Below, one piece after another: positions 1 to 7,914 of a DNA stretch of 64,000 nt. The DNA is from DAOSCP01 sp035379625. Lineage in GTDB: Bacteria > Bacteroidota > Ignavibacteria > Ignavibacteriales > DAOSCP01. Position 1 is the stretch's first letter, and each line of letters opens with the position of its first letter. The stretch covers positions 1 to 64,000 of the forward strand of contig DAOSVM010000007.1 of assembly GCA_035379625.1 (NCBI GenBank), written 5' to 3'. A program made the position numbers and the translations under genes. The notes under the pieces are model-generated. The model made no database searches. It saw nothing but the letters and a program-made list of their open reading frames with translations, and was not told where the DNA came from.

Positions 1-748
1 TTAAATAAGATAGTTTGATATTTAATATAGCTGCTTGTATAGTATCCAATCTCATGTTAAAACCGGCGATTTCGTGATCGTATTTTTTATCAATTCTGCC
101 ATGATTTCGTAGTGATTTTATAGTCATAGCGATATTAAAATCATTAGTAACAACAGCGCCAGCGTCACCAAATGCTCCTAAATTTTTTCCGGGGTAAAAT
201 GAAAAAGTAGCGGCTTTTGATAATTGCCCGGGGGTAATATTATTAAAAGAAGCGCCGTGTGCTTGTGAAGCATCTTCTATAATTGAAATATCGAATTTTT
301 TTGCTATTTCGTTTAATTTTTCTATATCAGTCATTTGTCCATAAAGATGAACCGGGATAACTGCTTTTATTTTATTATCAGAATTTAGTAAATATTCAAC
401 TTGTTCAATATTGATAAGTTGGTTATCTTTATTACAATCTACAAAAACTACTTGGGCACCAACAGCTAAAACGGCTTCAGCTGTTGCAATAAAAGTGTTT
501 GTGGGTACAATAACTTTGTCGTTATTTCCAATTTTTGATGCCTTTAAAGCTAAAATTATTGCATCTGTTCCATTAGCACAGCCAACACAGAATTTGTTTT
601 TTGTAAAATTAGCATAATTTTCTTCGAAATTTTCTAATTCTTTTCCACCTATAAAGTTAGAATTTAATATCAATTCATTTATTTTTTCTTTAATTTGGGA
701 TAAGAGGTTATTGTCTTTTATTGTTATGTCCATTAATGGTATTTGCAT
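1..748 (-). CDS. DegT/DnrJ/EryC1/StrS family PLP-dependent sugar aminotransferase (C-terminus off window)
   Basis: The first 249 residues are visible; the reading frame is still open at base 1, so the C-terminal third is missing. The family transfers an amino group from glutamate to a nucleotide-linked keto sugar. Hallmarks seen: the N-terminal 'QIPLMDI' start, 'GCANGTDAI' (about 56-64), the cofactor-contacting 'EDASQAHG' (Asp159, Gln162), the Schiff-base lysine Lys188 in 'FYPGKNLGAFGD', and 'FNMRLDTIQAA' near 230-240. The ATG at 748 is 7 nt after the stop of the upstream formyltransferase gene and is the last visible gene of the operon. With the adjacent oxidoreductase and formyltransferase it probably makes an N-formylated amino sugar for LPS or another surface glycan (inference). 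The exact sugar cannot be read from sequence. Confidence 0.9.
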   Translation of the reverse strand, partial: MQIPLMDITIKDNNLLSQIKEKINELILNSNFIGGKELENFEENYANFTKNKFCVGCANGTDAIILALKASKIGNNDKVIVPTNTFIATAEAVLAVGAQVVFVDCNKDNQLINIEQVEYLLNSDNKIKAVIPVHLYGQMTDIEKLNEIAKKFDISIIEDASQAHGASFNNITPGQLSKAATFSFYPGKNLGAFGDAGAVVTNDFNIAMTIKSLRNHGRIDKKYDHEIAGFNMRLDTIQAAILNIKLSYL

Positions 749-755
749 AATTTAG

Positions 756-1508
756 CTAAAATTTATTTAAATGATTTTCTTTGATTATATAATATTTTTT
801 ACCATCAATAATGATATAAGGTGGTTCAAAATTAGAATGAGTTGTAGCAAGTATATGTTTTTCAATCGTTTTTTTATCGGAGGATAAATCAATAATTTTA
901 ATTTCTTTAATTTCATCTCTTTTGTGAAATTCTGTCTTTGCTTTTATTGAAGATTGTGGAATAGGAACAATTTGACCATCAAATATTTTTTTTATATTGT
1001 CTTCAAAAAGTTTTAAACTGTATAACTCTGTTAGATAAAACAATTCTTCTACTGTAATACCTTTAGGTATCGGAAAGCGTAATTGAGCTAATATATCCCC
1101 ATTATCAATTTTTTCATCCATAATATGCAATGTTGTACCAAACTCAGTATCTTCGTTTAAAATTGCAAATGAAAATTGATTACAACCTCTATATTCAGGA
1201 AGAGGAGCCATGTGTAAGTTGATATTTAATTTTTTTGCAATAGAAAGATGATTTTTTTTCAGAATACGATCATATTGAACAGAAATAATAAAATCAATAT
1301 CATTAAAATTTAAGATATCATCTAAATTATTGTAATATTTAATTCCGTATTTTTCGGAAATATGTTCGAAGTAAAAATTAAATTTGGATTTAGTTTTTAA
1401 AAATATGGCTTTAATATCAATATTATAATTATTAAGATTTGATAGTAAGTGTAAATAAATATTTAAACCGACGTTTTTATCTAATAATAAGATCAAATTA
1501 TATCTCAT
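756..1508 (-). CDS. Formyltransferase-family protein, probable nucleotide-sugar N-formyltransferase
   Basis: This 250-residue protein has the catalytic triad of 10-formyl-tetrahydrofolate-dependent formyltransferases: Asn97 and His99 in 'INLHMAPLPEYRG', and Asp135 in 'DEKIDNGDIL'. It is shorter than methionyl-tRNA formyltransferase (about 310 aa) and lacks an obvious C-terminal tRNA-binding domain. It lies between a sugar oxidoreductase and a DegT aminotransferase. Sugar N-formyltransferases of the VioF/WbtJ type are therefore the better match than fmt. The likely reaction is formylation of the amino group installed by the neighbouring aminotransferase. The ATG overlaps the upstream stop by one base (TAATG), suggesting translational coupling. 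The C-terminal ~60 residues are not assigned. Confidence 0.8.
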   Translation of the reverse strand: MRYNLILLLDKNVGLNIYLHLLSNLNNYNIDIKAIFLKTKSKFNFYFEHISEKYGIKYYNNLDDILNFNDIDFIISVQYDRILKKNHLSIAKKLNINLHMAPLPEYRGCNQFSFAILNEDTEFGTTLHIMDEKIDNGDILAQLRFPIPKGITVEELFYLTELYSLKLFEDNIKKIFDGQIVPIPQSSIKAKTEFHKRDEIKEIKIIDLSSDKKTIEKHILATTHSNFEPPYIIIDGKKYYIIKENHLNKF

Positions 1509-2578
1509 TATTTTCCCAATTTACTGCGTAAAGGTTTATATCTTAGAAATACTTCTTTTCCAGTTTCAGCTGATTCATATATTGCGTTAATTAATTCAAG
1601 TGATTTTATTCCTTCCAAACCATCAACAAGAGCTTTTCTTCGATGATTAAGATTTTCAACAATATTTTTATAAAATCTTGTGTGTCCAAAACCATATACA
1701 TTGGGTGGATTTTCATAATAATTTTCAAAAAGATGTTTTTTTTCAATTTCATCCATATCTATGAAATCGCAAGATGTTATTTTATTAACTGCAAAGCCAC
1801 CAATCACCATATGACCTTTTTCTCCTAAAATTGATAATGAACCCTCAAGATCATAAGGACGGGCACAAGTTGTTGCTTCAATAATTCCTAAAGCACCAGA
1901 GGTGAATTTTACAATTGCAACAGCAGTATCATCAACTTCTATATTTTGTAAAAAAGTAGCACTTTTAGCAAATACAGATAATGGCTCTCCCATTGTGTAT
2001 AATAACAAATCTACATGATGAGATGCTTGATTTGCCAAAACTCCTCCATCATATTTCCAAGTACCACGCCATTCATCCATATCATAATACTCTTGAGTAC
2101 GAGACCATCTAACTCTTACAGTTCCAAGAAAGATTTTACCAAATCTATTAGTATTTATATATTCTTTTAATTTCATAACTGGTAAATTGAAACGATTTTG
2201 TTTAACTACAAATAACTTTACACCATAATTATCGCAAATTTTTATCATTTCTTCAGCATCTTCAAGAGCTAATGCCATAGGTTTTTCAACTATTATGTGT
2301 TTTTGATAATTTTTTACTATATCAATTGCGTGATCAGCATGTAATCCACTTGGTGTCAATATACTAACAATATCAATATCTGGATGATTTTTTAGCATAT
2401 CATGATAATTTTCATAATATTTTACATTATTTTTTTCACCAGCTTCTTTTGCTCTATTGATTTGATTATCACATACAGCAACCAATTCAAGCTTCTTATT
2501 ATTTTGGATAGCAATAAGATGATTTTTTAAAATCCTACCACATCCTACAATTGCAATTTTAATTTTTTTGTTTTCCAT
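1508..2578 (-). CDS. Gfo/Idh/MocA family NAD(P)-dependent oxidoreductase (sugar dehydrogenase)
   Basis: This 356-residue protein has an N-terminal Rossmann fold ('IAIVGCGRI', residues 8-16), the family 'EKP' motif (98-100, catalytic lysine Lys99) and a C-terminal alpha/beta domain with 'GGVLANQASHHVDLL' (178-192, His187/His188). Family members oxidise or reduce a sugar hydroxyl/keto group using tightly bound NAD(H). The layout resembles WlbA/WbpB-type UDP-sugar 3-dehydrogenases that work with a DegT aminotransferase, and such an aminotransferase is encoded two genes downstream. I infer it prepares the keto sugar for amination. It shares one base with the next gene and follows the glycosyltransferase by 24 nt. 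Confidence 0.88.
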   Translation of the reverse strand: MENKKIKIAIVGCGRILKNHLIAIQNNKKLELVAVCDNQINRAKEAGEKNNVKYYENYHDMLKNHPDIDIVSILTPSGLHADHAIDIVKNYQKHIIVEKPMALALEDAEEMIKICDNYGVKLFVVKQNRFNLPVMKLKEYINTNRFGKIFLGTVRVRWSRTQEYYDMDEWRGTWKYDGGVLANQASHHVDLLLYTMGEPLSVFAKSATFLQNIEVDDTAVAIVKFTSGALGIIEATTCARPYDLEGSLSILGEKGHMVIGGFAVNKITSCDFIDMDEIEKKHLFENYYENPPNVYGFGHTRFYKNIVENLNHRRKALVDGLEGIKSLELINAIYESAETGKEVFLRYKPLRSKLGK

Positions 2579-2602
2579 ATTTAAACTTGAATATTGTTCT
2601 AA

Positions 2603-3634
2603 TTATTGTATATTACTTAAAAATTTTGAAATGATTAAATTATATAATTGTTCGGGAAATATTTTTTTTAATGTTTCATTAAAGTTATAAAAATCCTTAA
2701 CAACTGCAAAATTCAAAGAATAATTAACGTAGTCATTGATTAAGTTTTCATCAAAATTATATTGTAATAGATAAACAAGAAGATAGGCAGATAAATAATA
2801 ATGACATATATAATTTTCGTTTCCAGGTAATTTATATTTTAATAATTTATAAAATAAATCACGGATAATCAAAAATTTATCTTGGTCTGTTTCAACAGAA
2901 AAACCTATTGCTTTATAAAGTTTAAAGAAATTTTCTGAATTAAAATATTTTGCAATTATAGTATTGATTTCATCTTGTGATTTTTCATTAACACAAAGTT
3001 GGTCATCTCTGCTTATTTGAACGCCTAAAAAATCTTTTATTAGTTTTGCCTTGTGGCCATTTATACAAAATCTAAAAGCAAAATCTAAATCACCAGCAAC
3101 TAAATAGCTTTCGTCAAAAAAACCTATTTTTTCGTGTATTGATTTCCGCCACATATTTTGATGGCAAAAGGGATAGAATTGATATATGGTACGATTATCA
3201 AATTCTGGATAATATATTTTTTTTTCGTTGATATGTTTTTCATAAGGTTGATTTATTATTTTTGATAAATAATGATAGTGATACACTAAATCTATTTCAG
3301 AATTATTTTCTAACTCATCGAACATTATTTTAAGCGCATCGAAGCGATGTATATCATCAATATTTGCATTGGTGATATAATTTCCACTCGAATACTTTAT
3401 ACCTCTATTCCAAGCTTTATACAGACTTTCTCGTTCAGCAGTTCTGATGTAATGAATATTTTTATATTTTTTTTGGAAATTTAAAATAATATTTTCAGCA
3501 TTATCGGATGAAGCTGAATCAACTATTATTATTTCTAATAAGTTTTTTTTATATAAGGTTTGGTTTATTAAATCATTTATACAATTTTCTATAAATAATT
3601 TCCCATTATAAACAGATACAATGGCACTTACCAA
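2603..3634 (-). CDS. Glycosyltransferase family 2 protein
   Basis: The N-terminal GT-A domain begins 'SAIVSVYNG' and carries 'IIIVDSASSDN' (about 35-45) and the metal/nucleotide-binding acidic pair in 'NANIDDIHR' (Asp93, Asp94), as in family 2 inverting transferases. 'DLDFAFRF' (about 190) fits the ED-type catalytic region. No transmembrane segment is seen, so it is probably cytoplasmic or membrane-peripheral and adds one sugar to the glycan of this cluster. The start is TTG at 3634, chosen because an AAGGAG Shine-Dalgarno sits 5 nt upstream inside the end of the preceding gene and because the family motif starts at once. Overlap with that gene is 7 nt. Donor and acceptor are unknown. Confidence 0.88.
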   Translation of the reverse strand: MVSAIVSVYNGKLFIENCINDLINQTLYKKNLLEIIIVDSASSDNAENIILNFQKKYKNIHYIRTAERESLYKAWNRGIKYSSGNYITNANIDDIHRFDALKIMFDELENNSEIDLVYHYHYLSKIINQPYEKHINEKKIYYPEFDNRTIYQFYPFCHQNMWRKSIHEKIGFFDESYLVAGDLDFAFRFCINGHKAKLIKDFLGVQISRDDQLCVNEKSQDEINTIIAKYFNSENFFKLYKAIGFSVETDQDKFLIIRDLFYKLLKYKLPGNENYICHYYLSAYLLVYLLQYNFDENLINDYVNYSLNFAVVKDFYNFNETLKKIFPEQLYNLIISKFLSNIQ

Positions 3635-4548
3635 AGTTGCTCCTTAAGATTTTTGATAGGATTAAGATATGGTGCAAGCAAATTATTAAATTGTAAATTT
3701 AAATTATCGATATCTTTGTCTAAATTTAAATTAAAATTTTTAAAAATTCTAAATGTTTCTAAATCATAATAATTACAACTATTATAGATAAATTTTAAGA
3801 ACAAAAAATTTGTTATTATACCAACTATTTCTGAGGTATCACAATTGCTTTTATCTAATTTTTCAAATATAAATTTGTATTTAGTTAAATAATTATATAC
3901 TTCATTTGAACTATGTTTTGTAGAATTATAAATTATTTCAAATAGATATATGAGCTTTGAGTACAGAAAGGTTTTATCCCAATTTTCTAGGTGTTTTAAA
4001 TGGTAAATAGGTAAAGAAGCACAAGAAAGAATTTTTTTATTATTTATTATACCAATAAGTTGAAATAAGTAATCCCATGCAACACAACCAAGGTAAAAAT
4101 TAGTTCTTGGTATAATCTTTGCAAAATTATGATTTAACAAAAAAAAGTCAAAACCATATTTATAAGGTATAGCTGTAAAAATGTTATCACTATAATCATG
4201 ACGTGATGCAATTGTTAAATCATAATTATTAGCTGTATATAGAAATTTATTCCATTCATTATCTGTATAGTTAAAAAAGGCTATATCTGCATTAATAATA
4301 ACATAATGATTATTAGGGTCATCAATTATTAATTTTAGGAAATTATCAATTGGTACATATTTATTTGTATCATCAATGGGGATTATCTCAACAAAATCGA
4401 ATGTATTTTTAATAGTATCTATTTCCCTTATAGGATTTAAGGAAATAATCTTTTTTGCGTAATCTTTCCAAGTAGAAATACATTTGTAAATTACATCGAG
4501 ACGAAATGGTGGAATTGAAGTTAAAAATATTGGATAATAAGAATTCAT
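3628..4548 (-). CDS. Uncharacterised protein of the polysaccharide cluster, possibly glycosyltransferase-like
   Basis: This 306-residue protein has no motif I can assign firmly. The first 150 residues look like a GT-A nucleotide-diphospho-sugar fold: an N-terminal 'YYPIFLTSIPPFR', then a hydrophobic strand ending in acidic residues ('HYVIINADIAFF', about 81-92) where GT-A enzymes keep DxD. 'TIASRHDY' follows. There is no signal peptide or membrane segment. It is the first gene of the visible operon and overlaps the family 2 transferase by 7 nt, so a role in the same glycan is likely. It could also be a capsule/LPS-associated protein without transferase activity. Confidence 0.6.
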   Translation of the reverse strand: MNSYYPIFLTSIPPFRLDVIYKCISTWKDYAKKIISLNPIREIDTIKNTFDFVEIIPIDDTNKYVPIDNFLKLIIDDPNNHYVIINADIAFFNYTDNEWNKFLYTANNYDLTIASRHDYSDNIFTAIPYKYGFDFFLLNHNFAKIIPRTNFYLGCVAWDYLFQLIGIINNKKILSCASLPIYHLKHLENWDKTFLYSKLIYLFEIIYNSTKHSSNEVYNYLTKYKFIFEKLDKSNCDTSEIVGIITNFLFLKFIYNSCNYYDLETFRIFKNFNLNLDKDIDNLNLQFNNLLAPYLNPIKNLKEQLW

Positions 4549-4658
4549 TTTTTTTATTTTTTTTTGAAATATTTATCAAAAATTATTCCAAAAAAGTTTT
4601 TTATAATAGAAAAATAATTGTTAATTTTGTAATCTTTATAATAAATTTAAGGAATAAC

Positions 4659-5069
4659 ATGTTAACCTTAGCAATTTTAAAGCCAGATTGTGTAAAAAAT
4701 GGTCATACAGGAAAAGTTATTGACCGCATCCTTCAAGCAGGATTTAAGATTAGGGCTATGAAATTAGTCCATTTAAATAAAGAACAAGCAGAACAATTTT
4801 ATCAAGTTCATAAAGGCAAGCCATTTTTTGAAGGATTAATTGAGTTTATGACAAGTGGTCCATGTATTCCAATGGTTTTGGAAAAAGATAACGCTATTGA
4901 AGATTATAGAAAATTAATTGGAGCAACAGATCCTTTAAAAGCAGATGATGGTACAATAAGAAAAGATTTTGCAAAAGATAACAAAGAAAATTGTGTACAC
5001 GGTTCAGATTCCGAGGAGAATGCAAAAATAGAAATTTCATTTTTCTTTAATTCATTAGAATTATTTTGA
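4659..5069 (+). CDS. ndk: Nucleoside diphosphate kinase
   Basis: Ndk transfers the gamma phosphate of ATP to other (d)NDPs through a phospho-histidine. The 136-residue product is normal length. It shows the start 'LTLAILKPD' (Lys8) and the active-site 'NCVHGSDS' with His114. The frame is open for 153 nt upstream, but the conserved N-terminus begins at the ATG at 4659, preceded by AAGGAAT, so that start is used. A lone TAATTTTG (4622-4629) resembles a Bacteroidetes -7 box, without a good -33 partner. The gene is divergent from the polysaccharide operon and monocistronic. A repeat element starts one base after its stop codon. Confidence 0.97.
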   Translation: MLTLAILKPDCVKNGHTGKVIDRILQAGFKIRAMKLVHLNKEQAEQFYQVHKGKPFFEGLIEFMTSGPCIPMVLEKDNAIEDYRKLIGATDPLKADDGTIRKDFAKDNKENCVHGSDSEENAKIEISFFFNSLELF

Positions 5070-5070
5070 T

Positions 5071-5607
5071 AGCTCAGACGGTGTAAGCATAAAGCCCGTG
5101 CGCCGTGAAGGCGCAAGGGCGGGCTAACGCCCAAATATATATTTTACTAATTAAACCATATCTTACATAATATCAACAACATACAACATTTATGAATCTA
5201 CCAAAATAACTATTGATTGAAAAATTTCCAAAGTAATATCATACTTTAAAAGTATTAAAATATTTTCGTAATTACGATATAATTATATTTTCGATATATT
5301 GACTTTTCTTAAAAATATATTTGTATTTGCAATATAATTGCATATACGATATATCAGTATTCTATAATAATATATTTGCGAAGACAATATAATTGTAATT
5401 ACGATATAATTGAAAATACAATTATATTATAAAAAAATTGCATCAATTGTAAGCTGCTACGTATTTGGGGAAGATTTGAATATTAAAGTAAGAAAGCATC
5501 ACGTTATAAAAGGTGTCGAAGAAAAAATTTTAGCGGGCCGTTCCGGCCCGCTGCCCCTTGCAGCTTTCTTCAAGCTGCAAGGGGCTTAAGCTTACATTGT
5601 CCGAGCC
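5071..5607 (+). repeat. Intergenic palindromic element, copy 1 (full length, about 537 bp)
   Basis: This non-coding element fills the gap between ndk and the tRNA genes. Its left end, AGCTCAGACGGTGTAAGC, is inverted at the right end (GCTTACATTGTCCGAGC). Inside the left end is one hairpin (about 5088-5124). Inside the right end are two: an AGCGGGCC/GGCCCGCT hairpin and a GCCCCTTGCAGCTT/AAGCTGCAAGGGGC hairpin (about 5532-5588). Between them is A+T-rich DNA with a 17-bp-unit array (5277-5420). Homology with the copies at 33384 and 44840 runs along most of the length, including 'ATTGATTGAAAA' near 5213. No ORF, transposase or clear target-site duplication is present. Confidence 0.85.
5277..5420 (+). 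repeat. Array of eight ATATAATTG-type units inside element copy 1
   Basis: Eight consecutive units start with ATATA and have lengths 17, 21, 17, 17, 21, 17, 17 and 17. The 17-bp consensus is ATATAATTG, five variable bases, then ACG or ACA. The same unit lengths in the same order occur at 45032-45175. The cores form near-palindromes (CAATNNNATTG). Possible roles are repeated protein-binding sites or promoter-like sites; neither is shown. Confidence 0.8.
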
Positions 5608-5611
5608 CATA

Positions 5612-5642
5612 AATAAAAAAGCTCCCTTTTGATGAGAGCTTT
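5612..5642 (-). terminator. Rho-independent terminator after tRNA-Cys
   Basis: On the minus strand a 7-bp stem (AAAGCTC/GAGCTTT, at 5636-5642 and 5618-5624) is followed by TTTTTTATTT. It lies 11 nt beyond the tRNA-Cys 3' end, in the right place to end the tRNA transcript before element copy 1. Confidence 0.8.
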
Positions 5643-5652
5643 GTTGATTTTG

Positions 5653-5726
5653 AGGCGGCTGTCGGATTCGAACCGACGAATGAGAGTTTTGCAGACTCTT
5701 CCCTTAGACCACTTGGGTAAACCGCC
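5653..5726 (-). tRNA. tRNA-Cys (GCA)
   Basis: On the minus strand the sequence folds as a tRNA: acceptor GGCGGTT pairs with AGCCGCC, the anticodon loop CTGCAAA gives anticodon GCA between AGAGT and ACTCT, and the T arm is GTCGG-TTCGAAT-CCGAC. The discriminator base is U, as expected for cysteine tRNA. The 3' CCA is not encoded. Only a few bases separate it from the hairpin after tRNA-Gly, so it is probably co-transcribed with tRNA-Gly by readthrough. Confidence 0.96.
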
Positions 5727-5732
5727 ATATGT

Positions 5733-5759
5733 AATAAAAAAATCCACTTTCGTGGATTT
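5733..5759 (-). terminator. Hairpin with T-run between tRNA-Gly and tRNA-Cys
   Basis: On the minus strand AAATCCAC-GAAA-GTGGATTT forms an 8-bp stem with a GAAA tetraloop, followed by TTTTATT. It looks like an intrinsic terminator, yet it lies only 7 nt before tRNA-Cys, leaving little room for a separate promoter. It may be a partial terminator or a processing hairpin. Confidence 0.65.
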
Positions 5760-5795
5760 GTAAGCAGATTGTTAGGTTCCTGTTTTTAATGAGTG

Positions 5796-5868
<73 letters not shown>

Positions 5869-5933
5869 ATGTCATATTTTTCAAAATTTGAAATACTAAT
5901 ATACAATATTTTTTGCCAAAATGCAAATAATTT

Positions 5934-6740
5934 TTATGAGATATGGAAAGAATTTATTAATTTTTTTAAGTTATCAACTCGACTGAGGTAGTAAGATAAA
6001 TCAATATCCTTATTTTTAATAACTGCTGCAATAACAATTAAACAAGCCCTGAGTGACTCTATCGTATCGTTGGTAATAGGTAATGTGTTTTTGAAAATTA
6101 ATTCTAATGTTGTACTGAATGTATTTTGAATATTTGCTAATACTTCAAATTTATGTTCTTCTATTTCTTCTTCTATTTTTTTTGCTTCTTCAACAGCTTC
6201 CATCAATTCATTTAAATCAATACTTTGTTGGTAAAGTCTTGTTAAAAATTCATCATAATATTTTATTTGTTGTATAATTCTTTTTTCAAATTTTTTATAT
6301 TCAGGATTTTCAACTGTTTCAATATTTTTATTAATAGTTTTGGTTTCAATTTCCAAATTATTTTCTTCTTTATATTCTATTTCTAATCCAGGCAAAAGGA
6401 TATCCTTAAGTTTATTTAAATCAACTTTGTTTAAAAAATTTAAAAGATCATAAATTATTTCATTGGTTTGTTTTTTAAAATGTTCTGAAATATTAATAAA
6501 TTGTAGTTTTGGGGAGGAAATATACTCATAAGCATGTTTTAACTTTAAAGCTAAAGCAGAGATTTCAGAGATTTTCACTAATTGTTGAAAATCTGCTTTT
6601 AAATCGTTGGAAGTTTCTAAATAATTACAAAAATAATAAAGTAGACTTTCTTGCTCTTTATTTAACTTTAAAAAAGTTGCAGAATATTGTAAAAGTTGCA
6701 CTAAATACATTCTTTTAAAGTTGCTATCGCTGTTACTCAT
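5934..6740 (-). CDS. Hypothetical protein, mostly helical
   Basis: I do not recognise this 268-residue product. It is rich in Leu, Lys, Glu and Asn and predicted helical by composition. A charged segment around residues 180-205 ('MEAVEEAKKIEEEIEEHK') suggests a coiled coil. No signal peptide or membrane segment is seen. The frame opens upstream at a GTG (6770). The ATG at 6740 is preferred because it overlaps the alr stop by 8 nt in an ATGAGTAA arrangement, a pattern also used at three other junctions here. It is the second gene of an alr operon. No function is proposed. Confidence 0.7.
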   Translation of the reverse strand: MSNSDSNFKRMYLVQLLQYSATFLKLNKEQESLLYYFCNYLETSNDLKADFQQLVKISEISALALKLKHAYEYISSPKLQFINISEHFKKQTNEIIYDLLNFLNKVDLNKLKDILLPGLEIEYKEENNLEIETKTINKNIETVENPEYKKFEKRIIQQIKYYDEFLTRLYQQSIDLNELMEAVEEAKKIEEEIEEHKFEVLANIQNTFSTTLELIFKNTLPITNDTIESLRACLIVIAAVIKNKDIDLSYYLSRVDNLKKLINSFHIS

Positions 6741-7833
6741 AAACTCTTTTAATCCTTTTGCTAATTCCACAAGTTATTTCGTACGGAATAGTATTGATAA
6801 TATTACACCAATCCCAAGCTGTGATAGATTTATCTTTGTCTTCGCCAAGTAATATTACTTCATCATTTAAATTTATATTCAATTCATTTCCAATATCAAA
6901 CATTATTCTATCCATACATATTGTTCCAACTTGATTATAATATTTATTTTTGATAATACATTGCATTTTATTGGTTAAAAGTCTGGATAGTCCATCAGCA
7001 TATCCTAAAGGGAGTGAAATTATTCTGGTTTTATCAGTCGTGTAATATCTTCTTGAATAACTAATTGGCTGTGCTTTTTCAAATTCTTTTATAGTATCTA
7101 CTTTTGAAATTAATTGCATTACTGGTTTAAGTTGTATCGAATCGTGAGATCTTAAATCTGGTTTATAACCATATAGTATCATTCCGGGTCTTACCATGTC
7201 ATAATATGCTTGTGGAAAATTTAAAATTGCCCCACTATTTGCAGCATGTACAATACCAATATCAAATTTGGGCTTTAGTGTGGAAATGATTGAATTAAAT
7301 ATTTCGATTTGTTTTAATGTAAAATCATCTTCCGGATTATCTGAACAAGAAAAATGTGTATAAATTCCATTTACTTTTATATTTTTAATTTGATTTAATT
7401 GTTCAAAAAATTCTAATGATTGAGAAGGGAAAACGCCAATTCTGCCCATTCCAGTATCAAATTTTACATGAACATTTAATTGGTTTTGAATATTTTTTAA
7501 AAATTCTAATTGTTCAAAAGAATGTACTGTTGCATTAAGATTATACTTGATAAATAAATCAATTTCATCGAAATCAATTGGAGAAAAAACCAAAATTGGT
7601 AAATCAATACCAGCATTTCTTAGCTCAATAGCTTCATCAAGAATAGCAACTGCAAAATAATCTGGGGTAGTTTCAGGATTGCTTAGCATAAATTTAGCGA
7701 GTTCAACAGCACCGTGCCCATAAGCATCGGCCTTTATAACGGCCATTATTTTACGAAAGTTTATTTTATTTTTAATATTTAAATAGTTATATTTGAAGTT
7801 GTTTAAAATAATTTTTGCGTAAGTATTTCGCAT
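6733..7833 (-). CDS. alr: Alanine racemase
   Basis: Alr interconverts L- and D-alanine for peptidoglycan, using PLP. The 366-residue length is typical. The PLP lysine is Lys34 in 'AVIKADAYGHG'. The second catalytic base, Tyr259, lies in 'ISYSRRYYTT', and 'CMDRIMFDIG' (306-315) matches the conserved C-terminal domain motif. 'GYADGLSR' (277-284) is also typical. A promoter of Bacteroidetes type lies just upstream (7868-7898). The last 8 nt overlap the downstream hypothetical gene. Confidence 0.97.
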   Translation of the reverse strand: MRNTYAKIILNNFKYNYLNIKNKINFRKIMAVIKADAYGHGAVELAKFMLSNPETTPDYFAVAILDEAIELRNAGIDLPILVFSPIDFDEIDLFIKYNLNATVHSFEQLEFLKNIQNQLNVHVKFDTGMGRIGVFPSQSLEFFEQLNQIKNIKVNGIYTHFSCSDNPEDDFTLKQIEIFNSIISTLKPKFDIGIVHAANSGAILNFPQAYYDMVRPGMILYGYKPDLRSHDSIQLKPVMQLISKVDTIKEFEKAQPISYSRRYYTTDKTRIISLPLGYADGLSRLLTNKMQCIIKNKYYNQVGTICMDRIMFDIGNELNINLNDEVILLGEDKDKSITAWDWCNIINTIPYEITCGISKRIKRVYE

Positions 7834-7867
7834 TTGAACCAGCTATTTTTTAAAATGTAATAAAATA

Positions 7868-7898
7868 CAAAATTATAAATTTTTCAATAAATATCAAA
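7868..7898 (-). promoter_or_regulatory. Bacteroidetes-type promoter for alr
   Basis: On the minus strand TTTG (7895-7898) is followed after 19 nt by TAATTTTG (7868-7875), matching the TTTG / TAnnTTTG consensus of the Bacteroidetes primary sigma factor. The -7 box ends about 34 nt before the alr ATG. Sequence evidence only. Confidence 0.65.
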
Positions 7899-7914
7899 TA
7901 TAAAAAGGGGAAAT

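Noticed and set aside
4506..4658. Upstream extension of the ndk frame.
   Set aside because: It overlaps the divergent gene and the conserved Ndk N-terminus begins at 4659 with a ribosome site.
5071..5090. The left end of the repeat element resembles a tRNA D arm (AGCTCAG...GGT...AAGC).
   Set aside because: No anticodon arm or TTCGANTCC T arm follows, and the stem pairing is imperfect. The resemblance is local.
5277..5420. CRISPR array interpretation of the 17-bp units.
   Set aside because: Units are contiguous with only five variable bases, no 28-40 nt repeats or spacers, and no cas genes.
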